Made by a program: the position numbers and the translations under genes. The notes below the pieces were generated by a model that saw only the letters and a program-made list of their open reading frames with translations, did no database searches and was not told the origin of the DNA. 64,000 nt of DNA from Oscillospiraceae bacterium (GTDB taxonomy: Bacteria; Bacillota; Clostridia; Oscillospirales; Oscillospiraceae): the NCBI GenBank assembly GCA_910574635.1, contig CAJTCG010000009.1:1-64000 (forward strand). The letters are read 5' to 3'. Of the stretch, positions 1-7,679 are shown in pieces (position 1 is the first letter of the stretch; every line of letters begins with the position of its first letter).

Positions 1-103
1 CTGCCGGCAGCGGAGCATCCTTGCACTCCCGCTCGAAGAGGACCGCCTGTTCGTTCAACCATTTCTCCCTCTGCTTTGGTGTGAGTCCCTCCGGCGGCCT
101 CAT
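1..103 (-). pseudogene. tyrosine integrase N-terminal fragment (runs off window start)
   Basis: Read leftward from position 103 this encodes a segment containing PPEGLTPKQREKWLNEQA, typical of the N-terminal arm-binding region of integrases carried by gut Clostridia transposons. The same segment recurs at about 24.9-25.0 kb. The frame enters from a stop only a few codons upstream, so the true N-terminus (the MASIRKRGNSYLLVVSMGYD type seen at 5.3 kb) is missing. Whether the rest of the gene lies left of the window cannot be seen. It is most likely one of several decayed integrase copies in this neighbourhood. Confidence 0.6.
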
Positions 104-287
104 TGTAGACAAAGCCTGTGTTTAACGATAGTTATACGCAGGTTTTGTCCATTCTTGGTAAAATTGCGCTAAAATCGGACCTTAAAATTAGCTACAATTA
201 CATATCATAGGTGTCAGCAAGCAGATTTGAGGAGATTGGTTATCTCTCAAACCTGCTTTTATTTATGTTTAAGAAAGGGAATCGATT

Positions 288-638
288 ATGAAACTTCCAT
301 ATGGTTATGTTTTGGTTGGCGAGGAAATTACCATCCATGAGGCAAGAGCAGATGTTGTCCGCAGTATATTTGAATACTATCTTGTCGGAGCCAGCTTGGG
401 AAAAATTGTTGATATGCTCTTTGCAAAGAGCATTCCCTCCCCAACGGGGAACCCCAAGTGGACCAGGGCAGCCGTGGACAAGCTCCTTGCCAATAAGAAA
501 TATATTCCGATTGTTGGTATGAAAGTGTACTTGGATACTCAATTTGAAAAAGATCATCGGTGCAATGTGGATTATGACAAGGGCAGACATCCGAGAAAAT
601 CGACCAGATATCAGTCCTCCTCCATAGAATTGGAATAA
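288..638 (+). CDS. Recombinase-domain protein lacking the serine catalytic domain
   Basis: A 116-residue protein that begins directly with the PYGY motif of the Pfam Recombinase domain and continues through the characteristic IFEYYLVGASLGKI and IPSPTGNPKWT segments. Large serine recombinases carry this domain after a catalytic resolvase domain with the active serine; here no such domain precedes it. A reasonable ribosome-binding site (GAAAGGGA) sits 7 bases before the ATG, so it may be expressed, but a truncated remnant of a large serine recombinase is equally likely. It lies at the left end of the AT-rich island with the KilA-N and Gabija genes, which fits arrival on a mobile element. Confidence 0.6.
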   Translation: MKLPYGYVLVGEEITIHEARADVVRSIFEYYLVGASLGKIVDMLFAKSIPSPTGNPKWTRAAVDKLLANKKYIPIVGMKVYLDTQFEKDHRCNVDYDKGRHPRKSTRYQSSSIELE

Positions 639-641
639 AGC

Positions 642-670
642 TGTACAAATCCTGTTCTTTCTGATATACT
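642..670 (+). promoter_or_regulatory. sigma-A-like promoter for the KilA-N gene
   Basis: TGTACA (642-647), a 17-base spacer and TATACT (665-670), 25 bases before the ATG at 695, with GGGAG as ribosome-binding site between. Predicted from sequence only. Confidence 0.5.
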
Positions 671-694
671 TTCAGAAAAAGGGAGAATGGGATC

Positions 695-1264
695 ATGACA
701 GAGAAAGAAGTCGGTGAACTCTACACACGCTTGGCGTTCCAGTACGAGTCCTCGATTGATTCGCTCTTAGCGAGACAAATCATAGACACTGACCTTGCTA
801 CTACATCGAGAGAGAAATTTTATGATTCGCTGAATGAGGAAAAGCTGCGAACATCTAAAAAAATCAGGGACTACCGTGAAACTATGCGCCTATACATGGG
901 GCTGATGACCTGTAAGGATATGGTGTCATTGACCGAATTGGCAAAACAGTATTCCGAAGAATCTCCCGGTTATGTCATTCAAAGTTGGATGCGCAGCCGA
1001 AATACATTGGAGTTTCTCCGCCAATGGGAAAATGACATGAATGAGGAATTTGATGATAGGGCCTGTGAGGAGCTGATTCACCAGGGGCATACAACATCGC
1101 TCACCATTACACCATCTTTGTGGATTCGAAGAACCCATGCGATTGGAATGCGTGTAAAGCAGGGCAAGGGCGGAGGCGTGAGTGCTTACCCTGAAATTGC
1201 AGCAGACTTCCATTTATGGTTAGATCCGAAGGCGCGGTTAGCGATTGTTAGAAAGCATACGTAG
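695..1264 (+). CDS. KilA-N domain protein
   Basis: A 189-residue protein. Residues 1-75 are a charged helical region I do not recognise. From about residue 85 the sequence follows the KilA-N pattern (YVIQSWMRSRNTLEFLRQWE, then an aromatic PSLWIRRTHAIGM segment and AYPEIAADFHLWL). KilA-N is a DNA-binding fold of phages and large DNA viruses. The end at LAIVRKHT is shorter than usual family members, which continue into a C-terminal helix, so it may be 3'-truncated. It sits just upstream of the Gabija pair in the same orientation with its own promoter. Its role with Gabija is unknown; it may be a passenger from a prophage. Confidence 0.7.
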   Translation: MTEKEVGELYTRLAFQYESSIDSLLARQIIDTDLATTSREKFYDSLNEEKLRTSKKIRDYRETMRLYMGLMTCKDMVSLTELAKQYSEESPGYVIQSWMRSRNTLEFLRQWENDMNEEFDDRACEELIHQGHTTSLTITPSLWIRRTHAIGMRVKQGKGGGVSAYPEIAADFHLWLDPKARLAIVRKHT

Positions 1265-1329
1265 TTTCGTCAAGAGCTTGCAATGCGTGAAATATATAAT
1301 TTTATTTACTGGAGAAGGGGCAAATAGTT

Positions 1330-3252
1330 ATGATTATCTCGGAATTGCAGCTTTTCAATTTCCGTAAATTTAATTGTGTAGATAATACCCCTGGCCTTGT
1401 CGTCACATTCCATAAGGGCCTTAATGCCCTTATCGGTGAAAATGATTCTGGTAAAACAGCAATTATTGATGCAATTAAGCTGGTGCTTCTTACGCAAAGT
1501 AACGAATACATAAAACCAACTGATGATGACTTTTTTGTGGGCACAGATGGTCTTTCAGTCTCTGAATTTCGAATTAATTGTATACTCTCAGATTTTACAC
1601 CAAACGAAGCAAAAAATTTTATTGAATACTTGACTTATGAAAAGATAGAGGGAGCCGTTTATTATACTCTTCGCCTCCATTATCGGGCATGGAAAGAAGG
1701 AAATAGAATCTACTCTGAATTGAGAGCGGGAGAGATAGATGACGGCGTGATTATGGCTGGGAAAGCACGAGAACTTCTTAAAGCTGTCTACTTGAAGCCA
1801 TTACGAGATGCGGAACGTGAAATGAGCGCAGGGCGAAACTCCAGAATTTCTCAAATACTTCTTAGCCATCCAGTATTTCAAGGAAAAAAAGAGCATCGTC
1901 TGTTAGAGATTTTTGACGAGGCAAATCGTAGTATTGAGGAGTATTTTACTGGGGATGACGAAGGTAAAGTGATTCTCCAGACTATCAGAGAGAATCTTAA
2001 GGCATTTAATGATCAAGAAACACCACATGAAGCCAGTCTGCAAACATCAAAAGCGCATTTGAAGGCCATTATGGAGAGTCTATCCTTAAATGCGTCTGAA
2101 GTGCGCCCTGGACTTGGAGAACTTAATCTTCTATTTATTGCCGCTGAACTTATTTTACTCAAAGAACAAAGTGAGGGAGGTATCAAGCTTGCACTTATCG
2201 AAGAATTGGAGGCACATCTGCATCCGCAAGCACAGTTAAGGTTGATTAATTATCTTCAAGCTGAATATAACGAAAACGGAGCACAAATTATTATATCAAC
2301 ACATAGCCCGATACTGGCGTCAAAAATCAATCTAAAAAATCTTATTTTGCTTAAAAATGAAAAAGTCTATGATTTAGCAGAAGGTAAAACAGGATTAGAA
2401 AAAGGTGACTACCTCTTTCTACAAAGATTTTTAGATTCTACAAAATCTAATCTGTTTTTTGCAAAGGGTATTATTATGGTTGAGGGGGATGCCGAGAATA
2501 TCCTGTTACCTGTAATAGCTAATATTATTGGTTACCCTCTCGAAAAATATGGCATATCAATTGTGAATGTTGGAAGTACAGCTTTCTTACGTTACTCCCG
2601 TATTATGGTGCGTCATAACGGAAGTACCATTGGTGTTCCTGTTTCGGTCATTACAGACTGTGATGTCAAGCCCTATGAGTTACAGACACAAGATGATGGT
2701 GAAAAAATCAAAATATTTTCAGAAAAGAAACGAGAATCCGACCAAGCTGTTGCTGAAAAGAAAGCAAGGTATGAGATTGGTACAATCCATGCATTTGTAT
2801 CGCCGAGGTGGACATTAGAATATTGCATTGCGCTAAGTTGTCTGGGTAATGAGTTTCATAGAGCAGTCCATTACGGGAAGAAAATCCTAAACAGCAATAA
2901 AATTTCACTGACGGATAGAAAAATTGAAGATGCAGATAGTGATGCTGCTAATGAAGTGCAAAGCTGGACTGCATTACCTGACTTTCAAAAAGCATACAAT
3001 GTGTATCAAATTATGCTTAGTGATAATGGAAGTAGCAAATTAAAAGCAATTGTTGCACAGTGTTTTGCTTCGATACTTAGATGGAATATATCTATTGTTC
3101 CGGATGGTATCACGAAAGAAAAAATGTTTGAACTGGATTTGTATCACTATCAGGTCGATGAAGGCAAGAAAGGCGAGTTGAAACAAAAAATTGAAAGTGA
3201 TAATTATTTGAAATACATAGTTGATGCAATCAAATATGCAACTGGACAGTAA
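1330..3252 (+). CDS. gajA: Gabija protein GajA (OLD-family ATPase-TOPRIM nuclease)
   Basis: A 640-residue protein. The N-terminus is an ABC/SMC-type ATPase: Walker A IGENDSGKT near residue 35, then the HLHPQAQ segment with upstream EELE as the Walker B region, and STHSP as the switch. The C-terminal half is a TOPRIM domain with the invariant Glu in VEGDAENILL near residue 385 and the acidic ITDCD motif near residue 440, which bind metal for DNA nicking. OLD-family ATPase-TOPRIM proteins next to a UvrD-like helicase are class 2 OLD, the Gabija anti-phage arrangement: GajA is a sequence-specific DNA nicking enzyme held inactive by NTPs. The start has an AGAAGGGG ribosome-binding site. It is larger than the founding GajA (about 580 residues), so it is a divergent member. 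The DNA is markedly more AT-rich than the rest of the window. Confidence 0.88.
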   Translation: MIISELQLFNFRKFNCVDNTPGLVVTFHKGLNALIGENDSGKTAIIDAIKLVLLTQSNEYIKPTDDDFFVGTDGLSVSEFRINCILSDFTPNEAKNFIEYLTYEKIEGAVYYTLRLHYRAWKEGNRIYSELRAGEIDDGVIMAGKARELLKAVYLKPLRDAEREMSAGRNSRISQILLSHPVFQGKKEHRLLEIFDEANRSIEEYFTGDDEGKVILQTIRENLKAFNDQETPHEASLQTSKAHLKAIMESLSLNASEVRPGLGELNLLFIAAELILLKEQSEGGIKLALIEELEAHLHPQAQLRLINYLQAEYNENGAQIIISTHSPILASKINLKNLILLKNEKVYDLAEGKTGLEKGDYLFLQRFLDSTKSNLFFAKGIIMVEGDAENILLPVIANIIGYPLEKYGISIVNVGSTAFLRYSRIMVRHNGSTIGVPVSVITDCDVKPYELQTQDDGEKIKIFSEKKRESDQAVAEKKARYEIGTIHAFVSPRWTLEYCIALSCLGNEFHRAVHYGKKILNSNKISLTDRKIEDADSDAANEVQSWTALPDFQKAYNVYQIMLSDNGSSKLKAIVAQCFASILRWNISIVPDGITKEKMFELDLYHYQVDEGKKGELKQKIESDNYLKYIVDAIKYATGQ

Positions 3253-3270
3253 TTAGGGTTGGTGATAAAT

Positions 3271-5196
3271 ATGGCTGAATGGCGAATATCGAGTGCAGAG
3301 ATACAAGCAGTAGAAAATCTCCTTTTGCCAGACAACTGCCATTTTGCAGATGATGCCTTGCAGGTTATTCGATGTTGGGATTCCATTGATGTATCCGCCT
3401 GCCCAGGCAGCGGAAAAACAACGGTTCTCTTGGCTAAGCTCAAACTGCTTGCAGATAGAATGCCTTTAAAAAATGGTGCTGGAATTTGTGTCTTGTCGCA
3501 TACAAATATTGCTGTCAACGAGATAAAAAGCAAACTCGTTGGATATGCGGATAAATTAATGAGCTATCCAAATTATATTGGTACAATTCAATCTTTTATA
3601 GATCAGTTTGTCACTATGCCATATCTTCGGCAGACAGTTGGCCGATCAGTCCAACTATTGGATGATAGAGCGTATGCACAGCATATGTTACATAGAATGA
3701 ACACAAATGGTAAAGTGTATGGGACACTCGCTTATTTAGTCAAATCCAGTTACGATAATCTTAAAAATATGTATGCAGATCAAATTGAACACGTTGCGGC
3801 ACTCTATTTAGGGGATAACGGCGCATTGTATATTGGCAGTCAAACAAGACCTTTGGCCGGATCACAAACGCCATCGGTTCAGCAATTTAACGTACTGAAA
3901 GATGATCTTCTAAGAAATGAAGGGATCATTCGCTATCGGGATGCATTTCAGTATGCTGATACTGCTATAGAAGAATTTACAAGCCAATATACCTGCCTTT
4001 TTAGCCAGCGTTTTCAATATGTGTATGTCGATGAGTATCAAGACTGTAGTGAAACTCAGAGAAAAATACTGCACAAACTATTTGACCCAACTACATGTGC
4101 GGTAACCCACATAGGAGATCCGGATCAAGCAATATATAATTCAGATAAAGAACAGACTATTGATTGGAGTCCGATCGAAGGTTTCCTATCCATTACCTCG
4201 ACTTGCAGATACAGTCAGGAAATTGCAAATATTTTGTCTCCATTGCGGAGGGAGAAACTTACGATTAAATCTGCATTGGGAGAAGGCGGACTCAAACCAA
4301 TTTTGATTATATATGATATGAATACCATTAGCCTTGTGTTGCCAGAATTTGTGTCTATTCTCGAGGAACATGGCCTGCATGATGTTGATGGAATCTATAA
4401 AGTCGTTGGTGCTGTTAAAAAAGAGGATTTATCAGGAATAAAAATCAGTTCATATTGGGATGGATTCGATGGAGTAAAGCAGCATAACGAATATAAGTAT
4501 TGGGGAATTGTGGATGAAATATGCACTCAACTCCAGCAAGGAAAGCTGTATAGGGCAGAATCATTAATATGTAAACTAATATGTCGTTTATTTCATTATG
4601 CAGGCGTGAATAATGCAAAGACTGGGAGAGAGCATACTCCATCAAGTTTACGCATGACTTTGAAAGAAAGATTCAACGATATATACGCAGAACATATTTT
4701 AGGATTGACGCAATTAGCTGATTATAGCCGCGCGCCTGTTAGTCAGGCCATACATACAATGATTGATACACTTTTGACAACAACACTGCCGTCTGGGCAA
4801 AGCATATTCGATTCAGTTCCTTCACATTTTATGGAGGAGCCAAGGGAGTCTCAAAACGACAGGAACGATAGAAATGTATTTATTGAGCCTATTAGAGGCA
4901 GACACATTCAGTTTGACACAGTACATGGCGTTAAGGGGGAAACGCATGATGCAACCCTCTATCTTGAAACCGAAAAGAGCCGGGGATCAGATATTGGGAG
5001 GGTTTTGTGTTACTATGGTGTTGGGCAACCCGGAGCATCTTCGTTATATGACTATAGCCGCAAAATTGTCTATGTTGGTATGAGTAGACCAAGAAAGCTC
5101 CTTTGTGTAGCAATACAGGAGTCCACATATGCAAAAAGCAAAAACGTATTTCAATCCTGGGACAAAATAGACCTTAGAGCAGTAGACGATAGGTAA
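3271..5196 (+). CDS. gajB: Gabija protein GajB (UvrD/PcrA-like helicase)
   Basis: A 641-residue SF1 helicase. Walker A is CPGSGKTT near residue 45, followed by SHTNIAVNEI (motif Ia) and the Walker B DEYQD near residue 253. Further motifs are GDPDQAIY (motif III), a TVHGVKGETHDATL segment (motif V) and YVGMSRPRKLL (motif VI). It lies 18 bases after gajA and is surely co-transcribed. The ATG at 3271 is chosen over the upstream TTG/GTG codons because GGTTGGTGA provides a ribosome-binding site at proper distance. In Gabija, GajB senses DNA ends or single strands produced by phage replication and activates GajA. It is longer than the founding GajB (about 490 residues). Confidence 0.87.
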   Translation: MAEWRISSAEIQAVENLLLPDNCHFADDALQVIRCWDSIDVSACPGSGKTTVLLAKLKLLADRMPLKNGAGICVLSHTNIAVNEIKSKLVGYADKLMSYPNYIGTIQSFIDQFVTMPYLRQTVGRSVQLLDDRAYAQHMLHRMNTNGKVYGTLAYLVKSSYDNLKNMYADQIEHVAALYLGDNGALYIGSQTRPLAGSQTPSVQQFNVLKDDLLRNEGIIRYRDAFQYADTAIEEFTSQYTCLFSQRFQYVYVDEYQDCSETQRKILHKLFDPTTCAVTHIGDPDQAIYNSDKEQTIDWSPIEGFLSITSTCRYSQEIANILSPLRREKLTIKSALGEGGLKPILIIYDMNTISLVLPEFVSILEEHGLHDVDGIYKVVGAVKKEDLSGIKISSYWDGFDGVKQHNEYKYWGIVDEICTQLQQGKLYRAESLICKLICRLFHYAGVNNAKTGREHTPSSLRMTLKERFNDIYAEHILGLTQLADYSRAPVSQAIHTMIDTLLTTTLPSGQSIFDSVPSHFMEEPRESQNDRNDRNVFIEPIRGRHIQFDTVHGVKGETHDATLYLETEKSRGSDIGRVLCYYGVGQPGASSLYDYSRKIVYVGMSRPRKLLCVAIQESTYAKSKNVFQSWDKIDLRAVDDR

Positions 5197-5265
5197 CTTT
5201 GATAATTCTTCCGAGAAATGATTCCGCCCATGGCAATCAATGTTCAAACCCTTGTACCGCAATGG

Positions 5266-5397
5266 TTACGAGACTGCATCTTTTTTGTCAACGAAAGACA
5301 CCGTTTTCTGCTGAGTGGCCCGGCGCTTGCCGGTATGGTCGTAGCCCATGGATACGACCAGGAGGTAGCTGTTTCCCCGCTTTCGAATACTTGCCAT
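5266..5397 (-). pseudogene. tyrosine integrase N-terminus, isolated fragment
   Basis: From an ATG at 5397 the leftward reading gives MASIRKRGNSYLLVVSMGYD followed by HTGKRRATQQKTV, the standard start of integrases in Clostridia transposons, then 11 unrelated residues and a stop. The expected next segment (PPEGLTPKQ...) is absent here but is present at 1-103 and 24.9 kb. It is a deletion remnant. Confidence 0.65.
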
Positions 5398-5398
5398 T

Positions 5399-5878
5399 TT
5401 ACATCTTCCCTTCTGTCCTCAGTCCGGCTGAGGTGTATTTTGGCAAGCACAAACATTTTTGGACAGTTGCCTCTTGAATCGGTTTGCCGTGATAGATTCG
5501 TTTCCGTAGCTCTACCAACAGATTCTCCAGAGCGATGGGCCGGAGCTTATTTAACCGAATACTGCCAATCATCGGATACACCGTTTCCAATGACCGGCAG
5601 TAAAATCCAAGAGTACTTGGAGAGTATTTCGTCTGCCGCTCCAGCCAGCGGGCGGCGTACTCTTGAAAAGTCATCTCCCCATCCTCACAGTAGCCGCTTT
5701 TGACCAGCTTCTCAAATTCCTCCGCCTTGTGATCGACGTACTGTGAGATGCCGCGACCGCCGAGCCGGTTGAGGTTGCGACCTTGGGCTTTTAGCTCCGA
5801 GAGAACTGCGTCGAGGCCATCCGCTCGAACGCTCTCCTGCCCCAGGCCGCAGATGATCAGAAAGAACACCGCATACAA
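5399..5878 (-). pseudogene. fused relic: MobC-like piece joined to integrase core-binding piece
   Basis: One open reading frame that stitches together unrelated parts. The upstream third contains LSELKAQGRNLNRL, a MobC-type relaxosome motif. The remainder contains EEFEKLVKSGYCEDGE, FQEYAARWLERQ and KYSPSTLGFYCRSLETV, the SAM-like core-binding domain of a tyrosine integrase. The frame then runs into CLCLPKYTSAGL and stops just before the separate integrase N-terminus at 5397. The order of domains is impossible for a working enzyme, so this is recombined debris. I see no convincing start signal. Confidence 0.5.
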
Positions 5879-6015
5879 CTCCTTACGGGGGAAGGGCCGG
5901 AGAATTTTGTGGGAGGAACAGGAAGAGCTTGCCGATCCCGCGCCGACGCCGGAGGATCAGATCATCGCGCAGGAGGACCTGTACCGGCTGGCCCATGTGT
6001 GGGGCGACTTGGATG
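5852..6015 (+). pseudogene. possible sigma-like or transposon-regulator fragment
   Basis: A short rightward stretch encodes RKNTAYNSLRGKGRRILW and then PTPEDQIIAQEDLYRL. The PEDQIIAQEDLYRL spacing resembles small sigma-70-like regulators carried on Clostridia conjugative elements. It lies between oppositely oriented integrase pieces and has no proper start or end. The assignment is weak. Confidence 0.25.
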
Positions 6016-6255
6016 AAAGAACACAGTATGGTTTTCGTAGGCGTCCGCATGCCAGACACACTCCCGACGGTATTCCTTCAGCAGGCTCTCCGTCTCAGGC
6101 GAGAAGTAGACGTACCTGTCCCATGCCGCGGTTTTGGTGTCCTTAGCGATGATGTCCTCGCCTGTGATCTTCACCGCGTTCCGCTGGATGTGGATCCTGT
6201 TTTCCTCGTAGTCAATATCGGACCACTTCAAACCGCAGCACTCACCCCGCCGCTG
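6010..6255 (-). pseudogene. tyrosine integrase catalytic-domain fragment
   Basis: The leftward reading contains RRGECCGLKWSDIDYEEN, the segment around the first catalytic arginine of tyrosine recombinases, and then NAVKITGEDIIAKDTKTA and FSPETESLLKEYRREC. The rest of the catalytic domain (HxxR and the tyrosine) is missing; similarity ends near 6010 where the oppositely oriented fragment begins. At its upstream end it joins the AAA-ATPase fragment at a shared AGCGGCGGGG stretch, suggesting recombination there. Confidence 0.6.
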
Positions 6256-6380
6256 ATGACCGCGGTGCCGGAGATGCGGTTGAACACGTTGTCCGATTTT
6301 TCTTTCTGCAGATGGTGGATCAGTAGAATGGCGATTCCGTGGGCATCGGCCAGGCGCTTCAGAGCGGACAGGTCCCGTTA
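6236..6380 (-). pseudogene. RepA-like AAA ATPase fragment (C-terminal part)
   Basis: Leftward reading gives LKRLADAHGIAILLIHHLQK followed by SDNVFNRISGTAVISGG, the Walker B/sensor region of the RepA-like AAA_25 ATPases carried by Clostridia mobile elements. The N-terminal Walker A half is not here; a matching half is found at 25.1-25.2 kb. The fragment runs straight into integrase sequence. Confidence 0.5.
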
Positions 6381-6604
6381 GTCGTTAGTGTAGGTGTTGT
6401 CCGACTGTCCATTTTCAATATACAACTTGCTCGCAGTACCTCCTTTGAAAATTGATTTGACTTTTATTCGCTCATGTGATAGTCTTATTTTATCTTTTAT
6501 TATATGAGCGGTCCCTTCTCGTTTCAGTTTAGAAGACCTCCGAGTTCTTGTCAAGACTGGTCGTATAATTATTTTTATTGGCAGTCTATTTTGCAGGGTA
6601 TGAA

Positions 6605-7564
6605 ATGAACCACTATACATTCAAAACCTACATCGCCAACCGCAGAGAGTATTTTTGTTATGGTCCTGACTCATCGCTGGAAAAAAAAGACTTCCCGTTT
6701 TCGGAAAGTCTTTTGAAGCTGCTGCGTCTGGACATTTGGAGATACGAACCTCGGATTAAGGATATGGAGAAAGCACTCTTGCGGTTCTATCAGACGAAAG
6801 CGCCACAGGATGCCGGCATTGTCCTCGTCGGATTGGACGAGCTGGCGGAGGCTCACATCTATTTCCAGCAGCTCCGCCTGGACTGGATGCAGCGTTTCGA
6901 TCAGGCGGCAAACGCGGAGGGCTCCGCGCTGACCGATCTGCTGCCTGGAAAAGAGCTGACGCACATCCCAAGCGACATTGATTCCATGCAGAAGCAAATC
7001 CAGCGGCTCTTTCAGAATGTGCTGGACATTGAGCTTGGGAAAAAGTCTTCTCTCCAGAACCTCATGGCGAGCTACTATAACCGGGAGGGTTCCGATACTC
7101 TGAACACATTTCAGTTCCGCGCCCTGCCGCTGAAATTTGAGCCGGTAGACTCCCACAACTTTACGGAAGTCCTCTACCCCGGAACGGTCTACGACCTGAT
7201 CGACTACTTCCTCCGGGAGTGCGTCCAGCGGGAGCAGCGGATGCGCGTGTGCAAAAACTGCGGCCTCTACTTCGCCGTCAAGGGCAGGGGCACCGCCGAG
7301 TACTGCGACGTCACCACCGATGGAAAGGGCCGCGTCTGCAAGGAGATCGGCGCCTTTGTCCAATGGTCCCAGAGCAAGGAGGATGACGAGATCTTCAAGG
7401 TCTACCGCCGGGAGTACAAGAAGCGCTTCGCCTGGACGAAGACCGGGAAGCTCTCCTCTACGACGCTCTACGCCTGGGGCGAGAAGGCCAGAGAGAAAAA
7501 AACGGAGTGCGAAGAGGGGAAGATCACGCTGGAGGAATATCGGGAGTGGCTGAAGGAGCCATAG
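6605..7564 (+). CDS. DUF6076-type protein with zinc-binding cysteines
   Basis: A 319-residue protein of unknown function that I assign to the DUF6076 family from gut Firmicutes mobile elements. Residues 1-190 are helical. The C-terminal third contains YDLIDYFLRECV, then a CKNCGLYF pair with two later cysteines (EYCD, VCKE), which looks like a treble-clef or zinc-ribbon site, and ends with a basic region EYKKRFAWTKTGK. I start it at ATG 6605 (AGGG 7 bases upstream), not the earlier ATG at 6578. A second, broken copy lies at 25.25-25.92 kb; both follow leftward integrase/ATPase fragments, so the gene is part of a repeated element module. A TATAAT-like hexamer lies at 6564-6569 without a good -35. 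Confidence 0.65.
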   Translation: MNHYTFKTYIANRREYFCYGPDSSLEKKDFPFSESLLKLLRLDIWRYEPRIKDMEKALLRFYQTKAPQDAGIVLVGLDELAEAHIYFQQLRLDWMQRFDQAANAEGSALTDLLPGKELTHIPSDIDSMQKQIQRLFQNVLDIELGKKSSLQNLMASYYNREGSDTLNTFQFRALPLKFEPVDSHNFTEVLYPGTVYDLIDYFLRECVQREQRMRVCKNCGLYFAVKGRGTAEYCDVTTDGKGRVCKEIGAFVQWSQSKEDDEIFKVYRREYKKRFAWTKTGKLSSTTLYAWGEKAREKKTECEEGKITLEEYREWLKEP

Positions 7565-7577
7565 CCTGTAAAATGCT

Positions 7578-7619
7578 ATAAAGCAGCGGATCCAATTGAG
7601 GAACTTGCTGCTTTTTATA
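7578..7619 (+). terminator. Rho-independent terminator after the DUF6076 gene
   Basis: AAAGCAGC ... GCTGCTTTTTAT with a 19-base loop, immediately downstream of the stop at 7564. Confidence 0.5.
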
Positions 7620-7679
7620 AATTCGTGTTTTCTTAGCTCCCTATAGCAATCATCAAAAATAATGAAAAGGTGATGCAAA

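Noticed and set aside
1264-1330. separate promoter for gajA
   Set aside because: A TATAAT is present at 1295-1300, but no -35 hexamer is at a proper distance; read-through from the KilA-N gene is as likely.
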